Source: Pseudobdellovibrionaceae bacterium (GTDB taxonomy: Bacteria; Bdellovibrionota; Bdellovibrionia; Bdellovibrionales; UBA1609). From it: a stretch of 40,490 nt of DNA. The stretch spans positions 1 to 40,490 of the forward strand of contig JAUVAX010000020.1 of assembly GCA_030591685.1 (NCBI GenBank), in the 5' to 3' direction. Below, piece by piece: positions 18,172-25,886 of this stretch; positions within the stretch are counted from its first letter, which is position 1, and each line of letters opens with the position of its first letter. The notes below the pieces were generated by a model. It saw nothing but the letters and a program-made list of their open reading frames with translations, did no database searches and had not been told where the DNA came from. The position numbers were made by a program, and so were the translations under genes.

Positions 18172-18612
18172 TTAATCTAAAGAGGAATAAATTTCGTTAA
18201 AAAATTTTTTGATTCGTAAATGGTTGGTGCCAAAATCAGCTCGCCCTATGCGAGATTTTGAGCGCATGTGGATTTCTATTTGTTGTTCCTTTTCGCCAGG
18301 TCTGATTTCGATAACAACATCGTCTTTAAATTTAAAAAATTTACTAGTGGCTACAGCTTCAATAGATCTTCGTACGGGGTTGCTCTCTACAATCTCCCAA
18401 TTCGCCTGACGACTCGCCACTTTGCTGACGACTTCAAAGGCCTTGTCTGAGGTTATGTTTAACTTTATGGGGACCATTATATAATAAAGTCGTTGTTTTT
18501 CTGAAAACTGAGCCGGGTAGGTGTAATCTTTTTTGGGGTTTAACTTTTTCAGAGCAATAAATTGGGGTGGATCGGTAAATGAAGTCGTTATATCGTTTAT
18601 AATGGGTTTCAT
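18172..18612 (-). CDS. DUF1499 family protein
   Basis: I chose ATG 18612 over the longer TTG at 18636 because an AAGGA site lies about nine bases before the ATG. The 146-residue product matches DUF1499: WEIVESNP, RRSIEAVATSKFFKFKDDVV, then IHMRSKSRIGRADFGTNHLR, which is the family's diagnostic RSxSRxGxxDxGxNxxR block, and a terminal helix. No signal peptide is seen, so it is probably cytosolic. The molecular function of DUF1499 is not established. It follows the small membrane-protein gene by 46 bases, possibly in one transcript. Confidence 0.85.
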   Translation of the reverse strand: MKPIINDITTSFTDPPQFIALKKLNPKKDYTYPAQFSEKQRLYYIMVPIKLNITSDKAFEVVSKVASRQANWEIVESNPVRRSIEAVATSKFFKFKDDVVIEIRPGEKEQQIEIHMRSKSRIGRADFGTNHLRIKKFFNEIYSSLD

Positions 18613-18658
18613 GGTTTTTGATCCTTTTTTACTCAATAAGTTAAATGTAAAATAACAA

Positions 18659-19057
18659 TTAATGCATACCTTTTGTACCCTGTATAACTAAAAAAATATC
18701 CCTTATATCAAAGGGCAGAGAAACCCCAATAGTGGTTATGAGCATTATAATCCAAATTTTAAAGAGGCTCCAGCTTTTATACTTTTTTTCAAGGTCGGAC
18801 TTAAACCTCATTAATAAATAGATAAATAAAGGAGCCCAAAGAATTAAATGCGCAAGGCCGAAAAGGTGAATATTCCCCCATAAGTGAAAGATAAGTATTG
18901 CTAGTGACATAGAGCAAATAAACGAGGCTAATGCCCAGCGAGCCTCAATATGCCTTCGTACAAAACAGATAGAAGACATAAAAACAACCATCATCCAGTT
19001 AACCCAAAGCCCTACTAATGGGGGCAGGGTCGCCATTTGTAAATCGATCTCAGCCAT
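18659..19057 (-). CDS. Small integral membrane protein, unknown function
   Basis: The 132-residue product has four hydrophobic segments at about residues 11-32, 42-60, 64-84 and 101-122, with a positively charged loop (RFKSDLEKKYKS) before the last. There is no recognised family. A strong AGAGGG site lies six bases before the ATG, supporting the start. It is upstream of the DUF1499 gene on the same strand and divergent from the GYF-PilZ gene. Membrane location is the only inference I make. Confidence 0.65.
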   Translation of the reverse strand: MAEIDLQMATLPPLVGLWVNWMMVVFMSSICFVRRHIEARWALASFICSMSLAILIFHLWGNIHLFGLAHLILWAPLFIYLLMRFKSDLEKKYKSWSLFKIWIIMLITTIGVSLPFDIRDIFLVIQGTKGMH

Positions 19058-19271
19058 TAAATACCCTCTGTTCTACTTTTAAAAATTATCATTGATAGAT
19101 ATTTTAGTGAACCACTTTTCATTTTAAGAGTTTAATTTTTTTGCATTATTTATTGAGAGTTAGCCTTACCCATATTGCACTTAGGATATAGAGACTCACC
19201 CATAGTATAGGCTTCAGGGTCTAGTTTGTGTGTGAGATTGAAGAAATACTAAATTATTCCGATAAGAGCAT

Positions 19272-19985
19272 ATGGTAAAATGGTTTGTTTTTGCAAAGGA
19301 TATTGTCAAAGGCCCTTATGAGACTCAAGAGATTAAGTCTCAGCATCGTAGTGGTGAGATTAAGGGCACATCACTGGTCTGGGGGCGCTTGGTCCCTGAC
19401 TGGATGAATGCCAGTGAGTGGGTTGATCAAGTTGATGGTTTGATTTCTAAAATGGATATTTACTCAGATGATGACAGAGCCTGGCACTATTCTTACGAAA
19501 GTGAAACCTATGGCCCTTACAAGAGGGTTGAGCTTATAGAGGAGCTGGTGAACGTTAAAATTCATGACAGGGTTCACCTGTGGACCACTGGGATGGAAGA
19601 TTGGTCGCCATTATTTGAATTTCACGATATCCTAGACGACATAGGGATTAACCAACGAGCCCATAAGAGAGCACATATTGAGGGGACAGTCCTTGTAACT
19701 AAAAGCACTGGTGAGGTTACAGCGGGTAAATTATCCACAATCTCACAAGAGGGGCTTGGTTTTTATGGAATGATCAATTTGTTCCCCGGAGAGGCTGTCA
19801 CCATTGAAATTATAAGTACTCATTTTAAAACTCACTTAAGGCTTAGCGCGACGATTAAATATGTTTCTGAAAAATACTTTATAGGAGTGCGGTTTGAAAG
19901 CCCCTCCTCTGAGGTGCAATCACAAATTATTGATTATGTGAGAAACTTTGACGAGAGTACTCAGACATACGCTCAGGCCGCTTAG
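19272..19985 (+). CDS. Tandem GYF_2 domain and PilZ domain protein
   Basis: The 237-residue protein has two N-terminal GYF_2-like repeats: WFVFAKDIVKGPYETQEI (residues 4-21, ending near PDWMNASEW) and WHYSYESETYGPYKRVELI (residues 72-90, ending MEDWSPL). The C-terminal part (~130-230) is PilZ-like, with an RxxxR pair (RAHKR) and LSTISQEGLGF in place of D/NxSxxG, then VRFESPSSE. PilZ domains bind cyclic-di-GMP; GYF domains bind proline-rich peptides. An adaptor role that couples c-di-GMP to a partner is inferred. The Asp-to-Thr change weakens but does not exclude nucleotide binding. Confidence 0.8.
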   Translation: MVKWFVFAKDIVKGPYETQEIKSQHRSGEIKGTSLVWGRLVPDWMNASEWVDQVDGLISKMDIYSDDDRAWHYSYESETYGPYKRVELIEELVNVKIHDRVHLWTTGMEDWSPLFEFHDILDDIGINQRAHKRAHIEGTVLVTKSTGEVTAGKLSTISQEGLGFYGMINLFPGEAVTIEIISTHFKTHLRLSATIKYVSEKYFIGVRFESPSSEVQSQIIDYVRNFDESTQTYAQAA

Positions 19986-20006
19986 CGGACTTATTCAATA
20001 AAAAAT

Positions 20007-20573
20007 TTAATTTTCAGTTACAGGGAAGTAGTACTCAGTTATTACCTCATCATTTGAATTTTTTTTATTATAGATCTCAATAACGCCTTCAGACTGGGCC
20101 TTTAGGCGACCCTGTTGCCATGATTTAGCCTGAGGGTAGACTTTCATGGGGCCTATTGCAGGGGAGCCCGTAAAGATGAGAGCTAAATACTTAAGGGGTT
20201 TCTTTTTGATAATGTAAATACCTTCAGGTAGTTTGAGGCCATTAAGGTCTTCGGTTGATTTAAGAACACATCCAACATGACTCTTTAATCGGCCTGGGGC
20301 CAGAAGCTCAGGGTTGTCCATAAATTCACCAAAAGTAGAAGGGCAGGAGATTTTATTTTTTTTCGCAAAATTTTCGACCTCATTGAGTGAGGCCACTATT
20401 TTATGATAAGGGCCAATGTGGGTTTTGGCTAAAAGAGTGAGGGCTATAGTTTTTAGACCTAAAATTTCAGGTTCCTTATTGACCCCTAGTCGGTAATACA
20501 TAAGCCCCCCCACAACGAAAAGAGTTGTAATAAAGCTTAAAATAACAATTTTAATTATTTTTTTTGCTAACAT
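20007..20573 (-). CDS. Membrane-anchored GyrI-like (effector-binding fold) protein
   Basis: The 188-residue product has one N-terminal membrane helix (residues 5-27, IKIVILSFITTLFVVGGLMYY) followed by a domain that resembles the GyrI/AraC effector-binding fold: HIGPYHKIVASLNEVENFA, FGEFMDNPELL, KSHVGCVL and a final YYFPV. TEX264-like and SOUL-type small-molecule binders share this pattern. The ligand is unknown. It starts one base after the thioredoxin-like gene stops, so the two are co-translated. The fold assignment comes from motif similarity and is moderate. Confidence 0.6.
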   Translation of the reverse strand: MLAKKIIKIVILSFITTLFVVGGLMYYRLGVNKEPEILGLKTIALTLLAKTHIGPYHKIVASLNEVENFAKKNKISCPSTFGEFMDNPELLAPGRLKSHVGCVLKSTEDLNGLKLPEGIYIIKKKPLKYLALIFTGSPAIGPMKVYPQAKSWQQGRLKAQSEGVIEIYNKKNSNDEVITEYYFPVTEN

Positions 20574-20574
20574 A

Positions 20575-21135
20575 TCAGTGGGACCATTTGATAGAGCACC
20601 CCATTGATGGGATCTGCTCTTTTGGCGGAGGCCTGTTGTTTAAAGCTAAGTCAATGGCTGCACTTAGGTCCTCTTTGGAGACTTTATCTGGAGATTTCCA
20701 GGAGTCATCCAAGCGGCCTCGGTAAAAGAGGGCGAGCTCAGAAGTTTCATTTTTATATAAAAAAAGGTCAGGTGTACAGACGGCAGAAAACGATTTTGCA
20801 ATGCTTTGCGCCTCATCAAAAATATAGGCAAACGGATATTTTTTTTCATCAGCACGGAGCTTTAAATTTTCATAAGAGTCCTCGGGGTAATCTTTGGGGT
20901 CATTAGAGCTGATGGCGATAAATTCAACGCCCATTTTTTGATACCTCTGGGCGAGGGATATGAGTCGATCTTCGATGGCCAAAACGTAAGGGCAGTGGTT
21001 ACAAATAAACATGACAACCAGTGCTTTTTTTTGTGAGAAATCATTTTGTGTGATGTTTTTACCGCTTGTAGAGAGCCCTGAAAACTGAGGGAGTTTTGTA
21101 TTTAACTCTACTGGGGGGGTGTATGTGAGTGCCAT
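20575..21135 (-). CDS. Thioredoxin-family protein (AhpC/TSA-like, CNHCPY motif)
   Basis: This 186-residue protein is a thioredoxin-fold oxidoreductase of the type with the active-site motif FICNHCPYV at about residues 43-51. Also visible are the N-terminal PQFSGLSTSGK, VEFIAISSNDPKDYPEDS, and the cis-Pro region SAVCTPDLFLY. There is no signal peptide, so it is probably cytosolic. The CxxC spacing (C-N-H-C) suggests dithiol chemistry rather than one-Cys peroxidase activity. Partner and substrate are unknown. It is 67 bases downstream of birA on the same strand. Confidence 0.85.
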   Translation of the reverse strand: MALTYTPPVELNTKLPQFSGLSTSGKNITQNDFSQKKALVVMFICNHCPYVLAIEDRLISLAQRYQKMGVEFIAISSNDPKDYPEDSYENLKLRADEKKYPFAYIFDEAQSIAKSFSAVCTPDLFLYKNETSELALFYRGRLDDSWKSPDKVSKEDLSAAIDLALNNRPPPKEQIPSMGCSIKWSH

Positions 21136-21202
21136 AAATAAAACCTCTCTTCGAGCCCAAATTGCCAGAAGAGGCCCTTGCAGTCAAAGAAAACAGTTGA
21201 TT

Positions 21203-21928
21203 TTATAAATCCATCCACGAAATGGTTTTGTCTTTAAAGATGATATCCCCTAAAGGGCTGACATTACTGATGGCCTGTTCGTAGACAGGGCAACGGTTAA
21301 GAGCTTTTTTGAGTAATAATTGGTCGGCAAGCTCTAATTCTGATTGTTGGCAGAGTAAAATTGTTTTGGAATACTGGGTGTTAAGACCATCCAAGAGCCG
21401 AAACCAGTCCTCAGAAGTAATAAAATCATTGATGTAGTTGGTGATGTGAGTGGCGGTCGTGATATCTTTAGGGTGGTTAAGCACATTAAGGCCCAGGCCT
21501 ACGACAATTTTAAATTGAGCCCCCTGGCTTAAACTTTCAACTAAAATCCCACCGACCTTTTTATCTTTAATGTAAATATCATTAGGAGCTTTTAAGGAGA
21601 ACGGGACTCGCGGCCATGTAGAAACAAGGGCCTCGTAGGTGGCTAACCCAAACAGAGGGGCTGATATAGGCTGTGGCGCTGAAGCGAGGGCAAAGGACCA
21701 TGAAATAAAAAGTTGCCCTCCAGGGCGTCCGCTCTCCCAGCTGTTGTCACCTCGACCCCTGCCTTTTGTTTGAGTTTTACAGGTGTATACTTTTACGGTT
21801 TCCTTAAGATCAAAAGCTTCATTTTTGGCCAGCAAATTAGTGCTCTCGCACTCTTCTGGAGCTATAAAATCCAGCTGAGATTTTTCTAACCACTTGTTTG
21901 TTGAATCAAAGACACATTTAATAGGCAT
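21203..21928 (-). CDS. birA: Biotin-[acetyl-CoA-carboxylase] ligase
   Basis: BirA attaches biotin to the carrier subunit of acetyl-CoA carboxylase. The 241 residues contain the catalytic-loop motif KGRGRGDNSWES, PGGQLFISW, LKAPNDIYI and KVGGILVES followed by VVGLGLNV. There is no N-terminal helix-turn-helix, so this is a group I ligase without repressor function. It begins six bases after the nadC stop, with GGGAG in the end of nadC as ribosome binding site. The assignment is secure. Confidence 0.94.
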   Translation of the reverse strand: MPIKCVFDSTNKWLEKSQLDFIAPEECESTNLLAKNEAFDLKETVKVYTCKTQTKGRGRGDNSWESGRPGGQLFISWSFALASAPQPISAPLFGLATYEALVSTWPRVPFSLKAPNDIYIKDKKVGGILVESLSQGAQFKIVVGLGLNVLNHPKDITTATHITNYINDFITSEDWFRLLDGLNTQYSKTILLCQQSELELADQLLLKKALNRCPVYEQAISNVSPLGDIIFKDKTISWMDL

Positions 21929-21934
21929 AAGTCT

Positions 21935-22756
21935 CTACTCCCAGTGAAAGAGCAAACTCATATCAGCCGTTGGGGCTGAGTGTGTAAGAGCTCCAACGCT
22001 GATAAAGTTAACTCCCAGTTGTGCAACACTTTTAATTCGTTCAATAGTCATGTTCCCGCTGGCCTCAGTTTCAATAGTCGAGGGTATGATTTCAAGGGCC
22101 TTAGCGAGGGTGTTGTTATCCATATTATCTAAAAGAATCCGATCCACCTCAAGTTGAGAGGCTTTTTTTACGTCATCTAAAGAGTGAGCCTCTACGGTCA
22201 TTTTTTTTGAGCAACTTTCTTTAATACTAACAACAGCCGCCTCAAGTGATCCTATGGCTCGAATGTGGTTTTCTTTTATCATCACCCCTGAGCTGAGATC
22301 CCGGCGATGACTCACCCCTCCCCCATCAATTACGGCCTGCTTTTCGAGGTCTCTTAAAAGAGGAGTTGTTTTTCGGGTGTCTAAAATTTTACACGAAGTA
22401 TTTTGAGTTTGATCTACAAAACAACTGGTAAGAGTAGCAATCCCGCTGAGCTTAGAGATAAAATTAAGTGACACCCTTTCGGCCTGTAGAAGGTCGATTA
22501 AATTAGTTTCAATTAGGGCTATTGTTTGCCCCTTTAAAACAACGTCCCCATTTTTGAAGTACCATTTTACTGTAGCGTCAGAGCATTTATAGTTAATACA
22601 ATCTAAAAATACAGAGGTCCCTGAAAGTATTAGGTCCTCTTTTGCAATAAGCTCAGCCTTACCTTTAATCGATTTAAGGTTTAAATTTATGGTGGTGATA
22701 TCTTCAGTAGGTATGTCTTCTTTGAAAGTAAATTTTATTAGGTCTTCAGTCTTCAT
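21935..22756 (-). CDS. nadC: Nicotinate-nucleotide pyrophosphorylase
   Basis: NadC converts quinolinate and PRPP to nicotinate mononucleotide in de novo NAD synthesis. I took ATG 22756 (273 residues); a GTG two codons earlier at 22762 is possible and neither has a clear ribosome binding site. Conserved blocks are present: KEDLILSG, LLQAERVSLNF, LDTRKTTPLLRDLEKQAV, GGGVSHRRDLSSGVMIKENH, VEAHSLDD and a final SVGALTHSAPTADMSL. nadC-birA adjacency is seen in several bacteria. It follows the response regulator gene by about 30 bases. Confidence 0.95.
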   Translation of the reverse strand: MKTEDLIKFTFKEDIPTEDITTINLNLKSIKGKAELIAKEDLILSGTSVFLDCINYKCSDATVKWYFKNGDVVLKGQTIALIETNLIDLLQAERVSLNFISKLSGIATLTSCFVDQTQNTSCKILDTRKTTPLLRDLEKQAVIDGGGVSHRRDLSSGVMIKENHIRAIGSLEAAVVSIKESCSKKMTVEAHSLDDVKKASQLEVDRILLDNMDNNTLAKALEIIPSTIETEASGNMTIERIKSVAQLGVNFISVGALTHSAPTADMSLLFHWE

Positions 22757-22789
22757 GATCACGCTTGCTCGTTAAGTGTCCGGGCTTTG

Positions 22790-23851
22790 TTATAATTTAT
22801 GAGTTAATTTTTGAATTTCTACTTCAATAACCTCTTTAGCGATTTGAGGGATCATTTCACGTACAAGGGTTTCGACACTGGTGCGACAAACCGATTGAAT
22901 ATATTCTTTGATTTGCTCTTCTGAAAACTGGGGTTGATCAGGGCTTCGTCGTTCTGAAAATCCGGGTTGGTCTGTGGTTCGTCTTTCAGGTCGAAGGTTT
23001 TGAGTTACAAATTCATCTGCCACTAAATCTTCAACTTGTAGCTCTGAATCTGCGTTTGAAAAAGAGGAGGCCTCGTGTGCGGAGCTCTTTTCAGGTGCGG
23101 CTGTTGGAGTGGAAAGCTCATGAGCCTCTGTATGAATTTGATTAATATCTGTTTGGACCCACGCAGAGCCGTCATCTTCGGTTAAGTTTTGAGAGGGTTG
23201 AGGGGTGAGGTTAACCTCTTGAAAATTATCATTCTCAGCACCTAGTGGGGCGTAATTAGTCACAGGATCAAAACCTTGCATGCCTTGGCCTCCTGGCTCA
23301 CTATTGAGCGGGGGTAAAATATTAGGTGCTTGAATCTCTACGCCTGAGTGTGTGATTTCGTCATTAAACTCGTCTTCTAAAACAGGGGGCGTCGGGGGCG
23401 TTAATGACTCAGGGGTGTGCTCTGAGTCTTCAAGTTCTGGTAGGTTAGGAAAGCTTAAATAATCAGAAAGTGTGTGGGTTTGAGTTTTAGGTACAAGATC
23501 TTTAACAATTTGCCTTAGCGAGGTGACATCAAAGGGTTTTTCTATTCTGCCATTGGCTCCGCAGGCTTTAAACTTACCCTCGTCGAGCTCCATAAATGCG
23601 CTCCACATAAGTACAACTGGTGTTGAGAGCGTGTCGGGCTGGGACTTTAATTCGGCGCAGACCTCGTAACCATTTTTTTTCTGCAACATAACATCAGAAA
23701 ATATAATTTCAGGGTGAAAACTTCGGGCCACTGAAAGCACGTCTATGCCCACATTTACAGAGCGAACATCGACTGCGAAGTCTTGTAGGGCTAATTGAAT
23801 AGCTTTTTTTATTGTCGGGCTTTCATCAGCCAGTAAGACGCGAAGGGCCAT
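22790..23851 (-). CDS. Response regulator with long linker and C-terminal helix (RomR-like)
   Basis: The 353-residue protein has an N-terminal receiver domain (1-120) with the acidic pair Asp8-Glu9, phospho-acceptor Asp53 in FSDVML, Ser84 and Lys105 in RIEKPF. There is no output domain: a Pro/Glu/Ser-rich disordered linker (~125-305) leads to a terminal amphipathic helix (TLVREMIPQIAKEVIEVEIQ, ~327-346). This architecture and the ADES-TIKKAI and DVMLQKKNGYEVC patterns resemble RomR, the polarity regulator of Myxococcus and Bdellovibrio. Other deltaproteobacterial regulators share this layout, so the RomR assignment is tentative. Confidence 0.7.
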   Translation of the reverse strand: MALRVLLADESPTIKKAIQLALQDFAVDVRSVNVGIDVLSVARSFHPEIIFSDVMLQKKNGYEVCAELKSQPDTLSTPVVLMWSAFMELDEGKFKACGANGRIEKPFDVTSLRQIVKDLVPKTQTHTLSDYLSFPNLPELEDSEHTPESLTPPTPPVLEDEFNDEITHSGVEIQAPNILPPLNSEPGGQGMQGFDPVTNYAPLGAENDNFQEVNLTPQPSQNLTEDDGSAWVQTDINQIHTEAHELSTPTAAPEKSSAHEASSFSNADSELQVEDLVADEFVTQNLRPERRTTDQPGFSERRSPDQPQFSEEQIKEYIQSVCRTSVETLVREMIPQIAKEVIEVEIQKLTHKL

Positions 23852-23979
23852 AATTAAAGGTACTGGCTTAAGGCAAGGTCCGTCAAGGTGGATTTGTAGT
23901 TTATGGAGTTAAAAAATAAAGCCTATAAGGGGATCCTCATTTTTTAAGGGAGGCCTGCATTTTTTGCTGATTTCATAGG

Positions 23980-24017
23980 CGAGACGAGCTGTAGGTAAAA
24001 GCGCGAGCTTGGTCTCG
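23980..24017 (+). promoter_or_regulatory. Inverted repeat in the lptG leader
   Basis: CGAGAC-G-AGCT (23980-23990) is complementary to AGCT-TG-GTCTCG (24006-24017), giving a 6-bp plus 4-bp stem with a small internal loop and a 15-base terminal loop. It lies 60-97 bases upstream of the permease start, in the divergent region shared with the response regulator gene. It is not followed by a T-run, so it is probably not a terminator. Role unknown. Confidence 0.35.
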
Positions 24018-24076
24018 AAGAAGATTATATACGATAACTCTTTGACCCCATAGTCAGGGAGGCATAAATTATAGAC

Positions 24077-25156
24077 ATGCCAAGCATTATTGATCGTTAC
24101 ATCGGCCGATTGTTTTTATTATATTTTTTAGCAGGGTTGACTGTTTTTTCGACGCTTTTTTTGACTGTAGACTTTATGTCTGTTGCCGTAAAATATGATG
24201 CATCAACGGAACTACTATTTAAATACTTTGCCTATCAATTGCCGATAACTATTTACCAAATGATACCCATGGCTTGTTTAATCGCTACGGTATTTACAAT
24301 GACAAGTTTAAACAAATCAGGTGAACTAGTCGCCCTTTATGCAAATGGCACGAGCTTAGCTCGGGTGAGTGCGCCAATATTGATAATTGTAGGTGTTTTG
24401 TCGACCTTGTCTTTTTGGATGAGTGATCAGATTTTACCTAAGATGGCCCAAAAAAAAAATTATGTTTTTTTTGTTGAGATTAAAAAAACACCCGGGCTTT
24501 ACTCAACAGTTAAGACTAATAAAATTTGGTATCGAACGGGTAATATTTTATTTAACATTCGCTCTTTAAACCCTCAGGCGCGTGTGGCACAGGGGTTAAC
24601 CTTGTACTATTTTAACCCTTCATGGGATTTAGTACAGCTGGTTACAGCTGAGCAGGCAAAAATAAAAAGTAAAATTTGGGAGCTATCAAATGGTAAAGTA
24701 ACTCTCTTTACGGACCAAGTGAGTTACCCATTAACTAAAATGTTTCGAAAAAAGAATATCGTTATGAAAGAGGGCTTGATGGACATTCAAACCTCCCACC
24801 AAACAACAAGCACGTTATCAGTTAAGCAACTTAAACGATTTATTAAAAGAAACAAAGAGTCGGGCTTGGACACCCTTCATTATGAAATCGATTATCACGG
24901 AAAGTTCAGCTTTGCCTTTGCCGCTTTTGTGATGAGCTTAATGGGGATCCCATTTAGTGTAAAACGAGAGCGCAGTGGCGGTACTTTTGCGAGTGCTGGG
25001 ATGTGCTTGGGCCTGACCTTTCTTTATTGGGCTTTTTATAGCTCGGCGTTAACAATGGGTAAATATGGGGCTTTGCCGCCTATAATTGCAGCTTGGTTGC
25101 CTAACCTTGTTGTGACAGGGGGCTCCGTTTACCTTTTAATGCGTTTAAAGCGATAA
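24077..25156 (+). CDS. lptG: LPS export permease LptG/LptF (YjgP/YjgQ family)
   Basis: The 359-residue protein has the YjgP/YjgQ layout: two or three N-terminal helices (LFLLYFLAGLTVFSTLFL; MIPMACLIATVFTMTSLNKSGE), a periplasmic beta-jellyroll domain (~110-265), and three C-terminal helices (FSFAFAAFVMSLMGIPFSV; MCLGLTFLYWAFYSSALTM; WLPNLVVTGGSVYLLMRL). It would move LPS from the inner membrane to the Lpt bridge with LptB. The start IIDRYI fits LptG better than LptF, but the two are hard to separate by eye and the partner is not in the window. GGGAGG lies 14 bases before the ATG. Confidence 0.85.
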   Translation: MPSIIDRYIGRLFLLYFLAGLTVFSTLFLTVDFMSVAVKYDASTELLFKYFAYQLPITIYQMIPMACLIATVFTMTSLNKSGELVALYANGTSLARVSAPILIIVGVLSTLSFWMSDQILPKMAQKKNYVFFVEIKKTPGLYSTVKTNKIWYRTGNILFNIRSLNPQARVAQGLTLYYFNPSWDLVQLVTAEQAKIKSKIWELSNGKVTLFTDQVSYPLTKMFRKKNIVMKEGLMDIQTSHQTTSTLSVKQLKRFIKRNKESGLDTLHYEIDYHGKFSFAFAAFVMSLMGIPFSVKRERSGGTFASAGMCLGLTFLYWAFYSSALTMGKYGALPPIIAAWLPNLVVTGGSVYLLMRLKR

Positions 25157-25172
25157 ATCATCACAATATCAG

Positions 25173-25201
25173 TTGATAATGTATAAAACATTCAGTATTT
25201 T
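25173..25201 (+). promoter_or_regulatory. Candidate promoter of the def-fmt-rpe-hut operon
   Basis: TTGATA (25173-25178) and TATTTT (25196-25201) are separated by exactly 17 bases and would start transcription about 90 bases before def. The spacer contains the inverted repeat AATGT-ATAAA-ACATT (25178-25192), which could be an operator. Other AT-rich -10-like sequences lie further downstream, so the call is tentative. Confidence 0.4.
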
Positions 25202-25295
25202 TGCCCTCAGCTAAGTAACTAGAATATATCAATATTATAAAAAATATTTTTGTTTTTGTTGGAGTCGCTCAACTCAAAAATTTACAGGAGAAACA

Positions 25296-25883
25296 ATGGC
25301 CATTTTAGATGTTTTAACCTTTCCGGACCCGCGTTTGAGAAAAAAGTCAAAAGCCATTGAGTCTGTAACTAATGAGGTTAAAAAATTGGCCAATGATATG
25401 GTTGAGACGATGTATGATTTTAATGGCATTGGCCTTGCGGCCCCTCAAGTGAACAGTCTTCTTCGTTTAATTGCCCTCGATACTCGGCCCACAAAAGAGG
25501 GTCGCTATAAAAATGAAGACATGACTTCATTAGAGCAATCCATTGAACAACCCCTTATTTTAATTAACCCTGAAATTTTAGAAAAAACAGGTGAGACCAC
25601 CTACGAGGAGGGCTGCCTAAGCCTTCCGAGCTACTTTGAATCGGTAAAGCGCTTTGATTGGATAAAAATTGAAGCGCTGAACTTGAAGGGTGAAAAGTTT
25701 CAACTAGAAGTAGACGGGTTACTAGCGATTTGTATACAGCACGAAATTGATCATTTAGATGGTAAGCTGTTTATTGATCGATTAAGCCCCATTAAGGCTA
25801 ACCGAATAAAATCTAAAATTAAAAAATACGGTTATCCCGATCGTGAGGATGAAACTGAAGAAGAGCTCTCTAAGGAGTTGTAG
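25296..25883 (+). CDS. def: Peptide deformylase
   Basis: Def removes the N-formyl group from new proteins. The 195-residue protein has the three diagnostic motifs: GIGLAAPQV (residues ~48-56), EGCLSLPS with the metal-binding Cys (~109-116), and QHEIDHLDG, the HExxH metal site (~148-156). The length slightly exceeds the usual 165-175 because of an insertion between motifs 1 and 2 (KEGRYKNEDMTSLEQS) and an acidic tail. A good AGGAG site precedes the ATG. It is followed by fmt after three bases, the standard def-fmt order. Confidence 0.97.
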   Translation: MAILDVLTFPDPRLRKKSKAIESVTNEVKKLANDMVETMYDFNGIGLAAPQVNSLLRLIALDTRPTKEGRYKNEDMTSLEQSIEQPLILINPEILEKTGETTYEEGCLSLPSYFESVKRFDWIKIEALNLKGEKFQLEVDGLLAICIQHEIDHLDGKLFIDRLSPIKANRIKSKIKKYGYPDREDETEEELSKEL

Positions 25884-25886
25884 TTA

